Made by a program: the position numbers and the translations under genes. From Actinomycetes bacterium (GTDB lineage Bacteria; Actinomycetota; Actinomycetes; Actinomycetales; Cellulomonadaceae), in contig JAEYNO010000029.1 in NCBI GenBank assembly GCA_023412515.1, positions 1 to 10,547 on the forward strand: a stretch of DNA of 10,547 nucleotides, read 5' to 3'. The first letter of the stretch is position 1, and the number at the start of each line of letters is the position of its first letter. The notes beneath the pieces are model-generated. The model saw only the letters and a list, made by a program, of their open reading frames with translations, ran no database searches and was not told the origin of the DNA. Shown here one piece after another: positions 1-6,317 of this stretch.

Positions 1-895
1 GACGTGGGGCGTCGACGAGCTGCCCGCGACGCCCGGGCGCAGCGCGGACGAGATCCTCGCCGCCGCCGCCGAGGGGCACCTGGGTGCACTCGTGGTGGGC
101 GGCGTGGACCCGGCCGACCACGCGGACCCCGTGCTCGCGCGCGCCGCGCTCGACGCGGCCCCGTTCGTCGTGTCGCTCGAGGTGCGGCGCAGCGAGGTCA
201 CCGACCGCGCCGATGTCGTGCTGCCCGTCGCGCCGCCGGTCGAGAAGCCCGGCACGTTCGTCACGTGGGAGGGGCGCCCGCGTCCGTTCCCGCAGGCGCT
301 GACGACGACGCAGCTCGCCGACCACCGGGTGCTCGACCGTCTGGCCGACGCGCTCGGCGTCGACCTCGGTCTGCAGACGCTCACGGCCGTGCACGACGAG
401 CTCGACCGCCTCGGCGGCTGGGACGGCGCCCGCGCCGACGCGCCCGCGACCGCCTCGGCCGAGCCCCCCGCGGTGCCGCCGGGCCACGCCGTGCTCGCGA
501 CGTGGCACCAGCTGCTCGACGCGGGCCGCCTGCAGGACGGCGAGCAGTACCTCGCCGGCACCGCCAAGCGCACGGTCGCGCGCGTGTCGCCCGCGACCGC
601 GCAGGCCGCGGGCCTCGCGGACGGCGACGACGTCGCCGTCTCGACCGACCGCGGCACCGTCACCGTGCCCGTGCAGGTCACCGACATGGCGGACCACGTG
701 GTGTGGCTGCCGACCAACCCGCGCGGCGCGGCGGTCCGCGACGTGCTCGGCGCGGTCGCCGGCACGGTCGTGCGCCTCGAGCGCGCGGGGGAGTCGGACG
801 CGCCGCTGGTCGTGGACGGCGCGACCGGCCCGGTGAGCGGCGACGCCGCCGACGCGGTCGCCGGTGTCCGCGCGGACGAGGAGGAGCAGGCATGA
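1..895 (+). CDS. nuoG: NADH-quinone oxidoreductase subunit G, C-terminal part (5' end outside window)
   Basis: This is the 3' end of the gene for the large peripheral-arm subunit of complex I. The first complete codon begins at base 2, and 297 residues are read before TGA at 893-895. The visible part is the end of a molybdopterin-oxidoreductase-type fold. Residues about 30-80 resemble the Rossmann-like segment of that family (VVGGVDPADHADPV and RADVVLPVAPPVEKPGTF). The family-typical stretch EKPGTFVTWEGRPRPF begins at residue 81. A C-terminal molybdopterin-dinucleotide-binding-like beta-barrel spans about residues 181-265 (TAKRTVARVSPATAQAAGL, then DHVVWLPTNPRG). In complex I this fold is structural and holds no molybdenum. 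The N-terminal iron-sulfur domain is not in the window, so cluster ligands cannot be judged. A short Ala/Asp/Glu-rich tail ends the protein. The stop overlaps the nuoH start by 4 nt (ATGA). Identity rests on both these motifs and the nuoH-N genes that follow. Confidence 0.93.
   Translation, partial: TWGVDELPATPGRSADEILAAAAEGHLGALVVGGVDPADHADPVLARAALDAAPFVVSLEVRRSEVTDRADVVLPVAPPVEKPGTFVTWEGRPRPFPQALTTTQLADHRVLDRLADALGVDLGLQTLTAVHDELDRLGGWDGARADAPATASAEPPAVPPGHAVLATWHQLLDAGRLQDGEQYLAGTAKRTVARVSPATAQAAGLADGDDVAVSTDRGTVTVPVQVTDMADHVVWLPTNPRGAAVRDVLGAVAGTVVRLERAGESDAPLVVDGATGPVSGDAADAVAGVRADEEEQA
878..886 (+). promoter_or_regulatory. ribosome binding site of nuoH
   Basis: GAGGAGGAG lies inside the last codons of nuoG, 5 nt before the ATG at 892. 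It is a strong Shine-Dalgarno match and supports this ATG as the start. It also encodes the acidic Glu run at the end of NuoG, so coding and ribosome-binding functions share the same bases. Confidence 0.75.
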
Positions 896-2274
896 GCGTG
901 CTGCCCGCGGCGCTGGCCGCGCTGCCGAGCGCGGTCGGGGACGGTGCCGTCGCGCCCGTCGTCGCCGACTTCAGCAACGACGTGTTCTGGGTGTGGCTGC
1001 TCAAGGCCGTCGCGATCATCGTGTTCCTGCTGACCAGCGTGCTCATCGCGATCTGGTTCGAGCGGCGCGTGGTCGGCATCATGCAGCTGCGCCCCGGCCC
1101 CAACGTGCACGGCCCCTTCGGCCTGCTGCAGTCGCTCGCCGACGCGATGAAGCTCCTCGTCAAGGAGGACATCACCGTCAAGGCGGCCGACAAGCTCGTC
1201 TACATCCTCGCGCCGATGATCGCGGTGCTGTGCTCGCTTCTCGTGTACGCGGTCATCCCGTTCGGTCCCGAGGTGAGCATCTTCGGCGTCGTGACGCCGC
1301 TGCAGCTCACCGACTTCCCGGTCGCGGTGCTGTACATCCTCGCGTGCGCGTCGGTCGGCGTGTACGGCATCGTGCTCGGCGGCTGGTCCTCGAACTCGAC
1401 GTACCCGCTGCTCGGCGGCGTGCGCTCGACCGCGCAGGTCATCAGCTACGAGCTCGCGATGGGCCTGTCCCTCGTGTCGGTCTTCATCATGGCCGGCTCG
1501 ATGTCGACCTCGCAGATCGTCGACTCCCAGACCTCGGTGTGGTGGTTCCTGCCGCTGCTGCCCGCGTTCGTCATCTACGTCATCTCGATGGTCGGCGAGA
1601 CGAACCGTCTGCCGTTCGACCTCCCCGAGGCCGAGGGCGAGCTGGTCGGCGGCTACACCACCGAGTACTCGTCGATGAAGTTCGCCTGGTTCTTCCTCGC
1701 CGAGTACATCAACATGCTCAACGTCTCGGCGGTCGCGACCACGCTGTTCTTCGGCGGCTGGCGCGCCCCGTGGCCGCTCTCGGCGATCAACGACGGCATG
1801 TTCAACACCGGCTGGTGGCCCGTCCTGTGGTTCGTCGCCAAGGTCTGGATGTTCATGTTCCTGTTCGTGTGGATCCGCGGGTCGGTCCTGCGCTTCCGCT
1901 ACGACCAGTTCATGAAGATCGGCTGGAAGGTCCTCATCCCGGCCGCGCTCGCGTGGGTCGTGTGCGTCTCGCTCGTGCAGGCCGCGCGCCAGCTGTGGGA
2001 CGTCGACCTGCGGACGCTGCTGTTCGTGCTCGCGGGCCTCGTGCTCGTCGGGCTGGTCGTGTCGTTCCTCGTGCCGGAGAAGAAGGCCGCGCCCGAGCCC
2101 GGCCCGACCGGACCGCAGGAGATCGACCCCTTCGCGGACGGCTACCCCGTCCCGCCCCTGCCGGGGCAGGTGCTCCCGCCCTCGCCGCGCGCGCAGCGTC
2201 GCCTCGCCGCGACCGCGACCGACGCGGGCGACCCGTCCGGACCCGAGACCCCGCTGGAGGTGCGCGGTGGCTGA
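892..2274 (+). CDS. nuoH: NADH-quinone oxidoreductase subunit H (quinone-site membrane subunit)
   Basis: NuoH (460 aa) anchors the peripheral arm to the membrane and forms much of the quinone tunnel and the first part of the proton path. The start ATG at 892 overlaps the nuoG stop and has a strong ribosome binding site. Hydrophobic helices begin around residue 34 and recur to about residue 393, consistent with the family's eight segments. Family signatures are clear: MQLRPGPN at residues 64-71, and GETNRLPFDLPEAEGE at about 235-250, the acidic third cytoplasmic loop close to the quinone site. GGYTTEYSSMKFAWFFLAEY follows. After the last helix a soluble tail of about 65 residues (394-460) is rich in Pro, Ala and Gly and has no recognisable domain. 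The core alone matches the usual family length of about 325 residues less well than a tailed actinobacterial form; tails of this kind are common in actinobacterial NuoH as I recall. The 3' end overlaps nuoI by 8 nt. Confidence 0.98.
   Translation: MSVLPAALAALPSAVGDGAVAPVVADFSNDVFWVWLLKAVAIIVFLLTSVLIAIWFERRVVGIMQLRPGPNVHGPFGLLQSLADAMKLLVKEDITVKAADKLVYILAPMIAVLCSLLVYAVIPFGPEVSIFGVVTPLQLTDFPVAVLYILACASVGVYGIVLGGWSSNSTYPLLGGVRSTAQVISYELAMGLSLVSVFIMAGSMSTSQIVDSQTSVWWFLPLLPAFVIYVISMVGETNRLPFDLPEAEGELVGGYTTEYSSMKFAWFFLAEYINMLNVSAVATTLFFGGWRAPWPLSAINDGMFNTGWWPVLWFVAKVWMFMFLFVWIRGSVLRFRYDQFMKIGWKVLIPAALAWVVCVSLVQAARQLWDVDLRTLLFVLAGLVLVGLVVSFLVPEKKAAPEPGPTGPQEIDPFADGYPVPPLPGQVLPPSPRAQRRLAATATDAGDPSGPETPLEVRGG
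2256..2260 (+). promoter_or_regulatory. ribosome binding site of nuoI
   Basis: GGAGG lies 6 nt before the GTG at 2267, inside the 3' end of nuoH. It decides the choice of this GTG as the nuoI start, which makes the gene overlap the nuoH stop by 8 nt. Confidence 0.75.
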
Positions 2275-3079
2275 GCAGCGCAAGAAGAAGGCCCGCCCGG
2301 GCGCGACGCCCGCGTCGTCCGGCGGCCAGGTGCAGCGCACCGGCCGCACGGGCGGCGAGGTCGACCGCCCGGCCACCGAGGGCTACCGCTCGCTCATCGA
2401 GAAGCGGTCCGGCCTCGGCGAGCTGCTGGCGCCCGTCGCCGGGTTCGGCGTGACGTTCTCCAACATGTTCCGGCCCACGGTCACGGAGCAGTACCCGCGC
2501 GAGCGCGTCCCCACCAAGCCGCGCTACCACGGCCGCCACCAGCTCAACCGGTACGCCGACGGCCTCGAGAAGTGCATCGGATGCGAGCTGTGCGCGTGGG
2601 CGTGCCCCGCGGACGCGATCTACGTCGAGGGCGCCGACAACACGCCCGAGCAGCAGTTCTCGCCCGGCGAGCGGTACGGCCGCGTCTACCAGATCAACTA
2701 CCTGCGCTGCATCTTCTGCGGCCTGTGCATCGAGGCGTGCCCCACGCGCGCGCTCACGATGACCAACGAGTACGAGCTCGCGGGCCCCACCCGCCCGGGC
2801 ATGATCTGGGAGAAGCAGGACCTGCTCGCGCCGCTGCGCGAGGGGCAGCTGTCCACGCCGCACCCCATGGTCGAGGGCACGACCGACACCGAGTACTACC
2901 GGGGCGAGGTCACCGGCACCACCGACGAGCAGGTCGCGTGGGTCGCCGAGCACCGCCCCGACGACCCGACGCTGCCGGAGAACCGCGCCAAGGGCGCGAC
3001 CGTCCCGGACCTGGGCGCCACGCGCCTCGCGCAGCGGGAGATCACGGCGGGCGCGCACCGCCAGGGGGGTGCCCGGTGA
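2267..3079 (+). CDS. nuoI: NADH-quinone oxidoreductase subunit I (2x[4Fe-4S] ferredoxin-like)
   Basis: NuoI carries clusters N6a and N6b, which pass electrons along the peripheral arm toward cluster N2 and the quinone next to NuoH. The protein is 270 aa with a GTG start backed by GGAGG. Two complete cysteine motifs are visible: CIGCELCAWACP with Cys103, 106, 109 and 113, and CIFCGLCIEACP with Cys148, 151, 154 and 158. This is the CxxCxxCxxxCP arrangement for two cubane clusters. Residues about 40-100 contain the family's amphipathic N-terminal region (GFGVTFSNMFRPTVTEQYP) that lies on the membrane. The protein is longer than the roughly 160-180 aa of many bacterial NuoI. It has an N-terminal basic, low-complexity leader (residues 1-35, KKKARPG and Gly/Thr/Arg-rich) and a hydrophilic C-terminal extension from about residue 201. 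The stop overlaps the nuoJ GTG by 4 nt. Confidence 0.98.
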   Translation: MAEQRKKKARPGATPASSGGQVQRTGRTGGEVDRPATEGYRSLIEKRSGLGELLAPVAGFGVTFSNMFRPTVTEQYPRERVPTKPRYHGRHQLNRYADGLEKCIGCELCAWACPADAIYVEGADNTPEQQFSPGERYGRVYQINYLRCIFCGLCIEACPTRALTMTNEYELAGPTRPGMIWEKQDLLAPLREGQLSTPHPMVEGTTDTEYYRGEVTGTTDEQVAWVAEHRPDDPTLPENRAKGATVPDLGATRLAQREITAGAHRQGGAR

Positions 3080-4008
3080 ACCACGTCCTCACGGTGCTGC
3101 CGGCGGCCGCCGGCGCGCTGACCGACTCCGGTCAGACCAGCACGGCCGAGGCCGTCCTGTTCTGGGTGCTGGGCCCGATCATGGTGCTCGCGGCGCTCGG
3201 GCTGCTGTTCGCCCGCAAGGCCGTGCACGCGGCTCTCGCGATCGTGCTCGTCATGATCTCGCTCGCGTTCCTGTACGTCGCGCAGGGCGCCGAGTTCCTG
3301 GGCGTCGTGCAGGTCGTCGTCTACACCGGCGCCGTCATGATGCTGTTCCTCTTCGTGCTCATGCTCGTGGGCGTCGACCGCTCCGACTCGCTCGTCGAGA
3401 CGATCCGCGGGCAGCGCTGGATCGGCGCCCTCGCCGGGCTCGGCCTCGCGGTCGTGCTCGCGGGCGTCGTGGGGCGCGCCACCTACGGCGCGCCGGTCGG
3501 CATCACGGAGGTCAACGACGGGTCCAACCCGACGGCGATCGCGCACGTGATCTTCGGCCAGCACGTGTTCGCGATGGAGGTCGTCGGGGCGCTGCTCGTC
3601 ACCGCCGCGCTGGGCGCCCTGGTGCTGACGCACCGCCAGCGGCTCACGCGCAAGGTCGGCCAGCGCGAGCGCGCCGAGCGGCGCCTGCGCGAGGGCGGCT
3701 ACCCCGTGTCGCTGCCCGCCCCCGGCGTGTACGCGCGGCACAACGCGCTCGACGTGCCCGCGCTCGACCCCGAGGGCCGCCCGATCGAGGCCTCGGTGCC
3801 GCGCGTGCTGCGCGTGCGCGGCCAGGAGGCCGACGCGCGCGAGTACGCCGCGCGGATCGACCGCGTGCTCGCGGGCGGCTGGGCGTCCGGCGCCGGCACG
3901 TTCACGTCGAACCGCGACGTCGACGACCCGCACAGCCGGACCGCACCGACCCCGGGCACACCCGGCACCGACGCCACCGAGACCGACGACGAGGAGGGGG
4001 CCCGGTGA
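3076..4008 (+). CDS. nuoJ: NADH-quinone oxidoreductase subunit J (membrane subunit)
   Basis: NuoJ is a small membrane subunit between NuoH and NuoK/NuoN that couples quinone reduction to the pumping modules. The 310-aa reading starts at GTG 3076, inside the nuoI stop (GTGA). The upstream ribosome binding site is only a G-run (AGGGGGG, 3063-3069, 6 nt spacing), so translation coupled to nuoI is likely. About five hydrophobic helices are visible up to residue 184. They include the family's most conserved segment, VVYTGAVMMLFLFVLMLVGV, starting near residue 81 in TM3, the helix known to switch conformation in the family. After the last helix a 126-residue hydrophilic tail (185-310) begins with a basic stretch (THRQRLTRKVGQRERAERR). 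It continues with LPAPGVYARHNALDVPALDP, which I recall as typical of actinobacterial NuoJ, and ends in a Thr/Pro/Asp/Glu-rich acidic run. The tail has no identifiable domain and should face the cytoplasm. Confidence 0.96.
   Translation: MNHVLTVLPAAAGALTDSGQTSTAEAVLFWVLGPIMVLAALGLLFARKAVHAALAIVLVMISLAFLYVAQGAEFLGVVQVVVYTGAVMMLFLFVLMLVGVDRSDSLVETIRGQRWIGALAGLGLAVVLAGVVGRATYGAPVGITEVNDGSNPTAIAHVIFGQHVFAMEVVGALLVTAALGALVLTHRQRLTRKVGQRERAERRLREGGYPVSLPAPGVYARHNALDVPALDPEGRPIEASVPRVLRVRGQEADAREYAARIDRVLAGGWASGAGTFTSNRDVDDPHSRTAPTPGTPGTDATETDDEEGAR
3991..3997 (+). promoter_or_regulatory. ribosome binding site of nuoK
   Basis: GAGGAGG lies 7 nt before the GTG at 4005, within the acidic (Asp-Asp-Glu-Glu) codons that end nuoJ. 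It supports the GTG that overlaps the nuoJ stop by 4 nt. Confidence 0.75.
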
Positions 4009-4304
4009 GCCTCACCCACTACCTGGTGCTGGCCGCGATCCTGTTCGCGATCGGCGCCACGACGGTCCTGCTGCGGCGCAACGCGATCATCGTGTTCATG
4101 GGCGTCGAGCTCATGCTCAACTCGACGAACCTGCTCCTCGTGACGTTCTCGCGCATGCACGGCAACCTGTCCGGCCAGGTGCTCGCGTTCTTCGTCATGG
4201 TCGTCGCGGCCGCCGAGGTGGTCGTCGGGCTGGCGATCATCGTCACCATCTTCCGGACCAGACGCTCGGCGTCGGTCGACGACGTCAACCTGCTGAAGAG
4301 CTGA
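4005..4304 (+). CDS. nuoK: NADH-quinone oxidoreductase subunit K (membrane subunit)
   Basis: NuoK (99 aa, the usual family length) is an MrpC-like three-helix subunit carrying acidic residues of the central proton channel. Three hydrophobic helices span about residues 5-22, 27-48 and 58-82. The two buried glutamates that are essential in the E. coli protein (Glu36 and Glu72) are present as Glu35 in FMGVELMLNSTNLLLV and Glu71 in VVAAAEVVVGLAIIV. A short basic and polar C-terminus (FRTRRSASVDDVNLLKS) ends it. The GTG start has a strong ribosome binding site and overlaps the nuoJ stop by 4 nt; the alignment of both glutamates to the family numbering supports this start. nuoL begins 11 nt downstream. 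Confidence 0.97.
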   Translation: MSLTHYLVLAAILFAIGATTVLLRRNAIIVFMGVELMLNSTNLLLVTFSRMHGNLSGQVLAFFVMVVAAAEVVVGLAIIVTIFRTRRSASVDDVNLLKS

Positions 4305-4315
4305 GGGGCTCCGAC

Positions 4316-6292
4316 GTGCACACCCTGATCTCCTTGACGGCCCCTGCCGTCGTGCCGGCCGTCGAGCCCGTCGTGGCCGCCGACTGGCCCGGCGCCGACG
4401 CCGCCGTGCTGCTGGTCGCGCTGCCGCTGCTGTCGGCCGCGGTGCTGCTGCTGCTCGGGCGGCGCTCCGACCGCTGGGGCCACTGGCTCGGCGTGCTGGC
4501 CTCGGCCGGGTCGTTCGTCGTGGGCCTCGTGCTGCTGCTCGGCATGCTCGGCCTGCCGGCCGAGCAGCGCGTGCACGACGTGCACCTCGGCACGTGGCTC
4601 GACGCGGGCGCCCTGAGCATCGACGCCGGGCTGCGGGTCGACCCGCTGTCGCTGACGTTCGTGCTGCTCGTGACGTTCGTCGGCACGCTCATCCACGTGT
4701 ACTCCGTGGCCTACATGGAGCACGACGCCGCGCGGCGCCGGTTCTTCGCGTACCTCAACCTGTTCGTCGCGGCGATGCTGCTGCTGGTCCTCGCGGACTC
4801 GTACGCGCTGCTGTTCGTCGGCTGGGAGGGCGTGGGCCTCGCGTCCTACCTGCTCATCGGCTTCTGGAACCACCACACGCCGTACGCGGTCGCCGCCAAG
4901 AAGGCGTTCGTCGCCAACCGCGTCGGCGACGTCGGCCTGCTGGTCGGCATGGGGCTGATCTTCGCGACGTTCGGCAGCCTGGACTTCTCGACCGTGCACG
5001 CGAACGTCGCGCAGGCCTCGGAGTCGACGCTCACGCTCATCGGCCTCGCGCTGCTCGTCGCGGCCTGCGGCAAGTCGGCGCAGTTCCCGCTGCAGTCCTG
5101 GCTGGGCGACGCGATGGCGGGCCCGACCCCGGTCTCCGCCCTCATCCACGCCGCGACCATGGTCACGGCGGGCGTCTACCTCATCGTGCGCTCGGGCGTG
5201 ATCTACGCCGGTGCGCCGACCGCGCAGCTCGTCGTCGCGATCATCGGCGCGATCACGCTGCTGTTCGGGGCGGTCGTCGGCTGCGCGAAGGACGACATCA
5301 AGAAGGCGCTCGCCGCGTCGACCATGTCGCAGATCGGCTACATGGTGCTGGCCGCCGGCCTCGGGCCCATCGGGTACGCGTTCGCGATCTTCCACCTGGT
5401 CACGCACGGCTTCTTCAAGGCCGGCATGTTCCTCGGCGCCGGGTCCGTCATGCACGGCATGGACGACCAGGTCGACATGCGCCGCTTCGGCGGCCTGGGC
5501 CGGTACATGAAGATCACGTACTTCACGTTCATGGCCGGCTGGCTCGCGATCCTCGGCATCCCGCCGTTCGCCGGGTTCTTCAGCAAGGACAAGATCATCG
5601 AGGCCGCGTTCGTGCCGGTCGACGGGCAGCCGTGGCGCGCGTGGGTGTTCGGCACGATCGCTCTGCTGGGCGCCGGCATCACGGCCTTCTACATGTCCCG
5701 CCTGTTCTTCATGACGTTCGAGGGGCAGAAGCGCTGGAGCACCACGCGCGAGGGCAAGGAGCAGCACCCGCACGAGTCGCCCGCGCTCATGTGGGTGCCG
5801 ATGGCCGTGCTCGCGGTCGGCTCGGTCGCGCTCGGCTGGCTGCTGCAGGCCGTCGGGTTCGTCACGTGGCTCGAGCCGTCGGTGGGCCACGCGGAGCACG
5901 AGGAGCCCGTGCTGGGCGTGCCCGTGCTCATCGGCCTCACGCTCATCGCCGTCGCCCTGGGCCTCGGCCTCGCGTGGCGGCGGTACGCGGTGTCCACCGT
6001 CCCGGTCGTGCCGCCCGTCGGCACGGTGCTCACGCGCGCCGCGCGCGTCGACCTCTACCAGGACGCGGTCAACGACGCGGTGCTGGTCGAGCCCGGGCAG
6101 TACCTCACGCGGTCGCTGGTCTACGGGGACAAGGCCGTCGTCGACGGCGCCGTCACCGGCCTGGCCCGCGTGACCGTCGGGATCGGCGACCTCGTGCGCC
6201 GCGCGCAGAACGGCTTCGCCCGTTCCTACGCCGCGGTGATGGTCGTCGGCGTGGTCGTGCTCGCGGTCGTCGTCCTGGCCGTACGCGGCTGA
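4316..6292 (+). CDS. nuoL: NADH-quinone oxidoreductase subunit L (distal antiporter-like proton pump)
   Basis: NuoL (658 aa) is the distal antiporter-like subunit, related to Mrp antiporter MrpA, with a long lateral helix along the membrane arm. Many hydrophobic segments are visible along its whole length. Conserved signatures are LLFVGWEGVGLASYLLIGFW with Glu171 (E. coli Glu144), CGKSAQFPLQSWLGDAMAGP with Lys253 (E. coli Lys229), DDIKKALAASTMSQIGYM, and FFSKDKIIEAAF with Lys424, probably the counterpart of E. coli Lys399. Length and order fit the family's roughly 600-650 aa and 16 helices. The C-terminal part (VDLYQDAVNDAVLVEPGQYL, then a final hydrophobic helix VMVVGVVVLAVVVLAV) fits the lateral helix and last membrane anchor. 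The GTG at 4316 follows GAGGGG (4303-4308), which overlaps the nuoK stop. This gives an N-terminus about 25 residues longer than E. coli NuoL, so a start further in is possible but less supported. Confidence 0.97.
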   Translation: MHTLISLTAPAVVPAVEPVVAADWPGADAAVLLVALPLLSAAVLLLLGRRSDRWGHWLGVLASAGSFVVGLVLLLGMLGLPAEQRVHDVHLGTWLDAGALSIDAGLRVDPLSLTFVLLVTFVGTLIHVYSVAYMEHDAARRRFFAYLNLFVAAMLLLVLADSYALLFVGWEGVGLASYLLIGFWNHHTPYAVAAKKAFVANRVGDVGLLVGMGLIFATFGSLDFSTVHANVAQASESTLTLIGLALLVAACGKSAQFPLQSWLGDAMAGPTPVSALIHAATMVTAGVYLIVRSGVIYAGAPTAQLVVAIIGAITLLFGAVVGCAKDDIKKALAASTMSQIGYMVLAAGLGPIGYAFAIFHLVTHGFFKAGMFLGAGSVMHGMDDQVDMRRFGGLGRYMKITYFTFMAGWLAILGIPPFAGFFSKDKIIEAAFVPVDGQPWRAWVFGTIALLGAGITAFYMSRLFFMTFEGQKRWSTTREGKEQHPHESPALMWVPMAVLAVGSVALGWLLQAVGFVTWLEPSVGHAEHEEPVLGVPVLIGLTLIAVALGLGLAWRRYAVSTVPVVPPVGTVLTRAARVDLYQDAVNDAVLVEPGQYLTRSLVYGDKAVVDGAVTGLARVTVGIGDLVRRAQNGFARSYAAVMVVGVVVLAVVVLAVRG

Positions 6293-6299
6293 TCGAGTC

Positions 6300-6306
6300 G
6301 GAGGAG
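6300..6306 (+). promoter_or_regulatory. ribosome binding site of nuoM
   Basis: GGAGGAG lies in the 25-nt gap between nuoL and nuoM, 11 nt before the ATG at 6318. The spacing is on the long side, but it is the only strong purine-rich match, and there is no competing in-frame start nearby. This junction is the least tightly coupled inside the operon. Confidence 0.65.
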
Positions 6307-6317
6307 AGCGAGAACTG

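Noticed and set aside
4..891. Upstream in-frame continuation of the nuoH frame, which would give a 756-residue protein.
   Set aside because: The part before 892 is an Arg-rich off-frame shadow of nuoG. NuoH begins at the ATG at 892, with a strong ribosome binding site and normal family N-terminus.
864..2453. A 529-codon plus-strand frame overlapping nuoH.
   Set aside because: Its product is an Arg/Ala/Gly-rich low-complexity string typical of an off-frame reading of high-GC DNA, and NuoH in the neighbouring frame is unmistakable.
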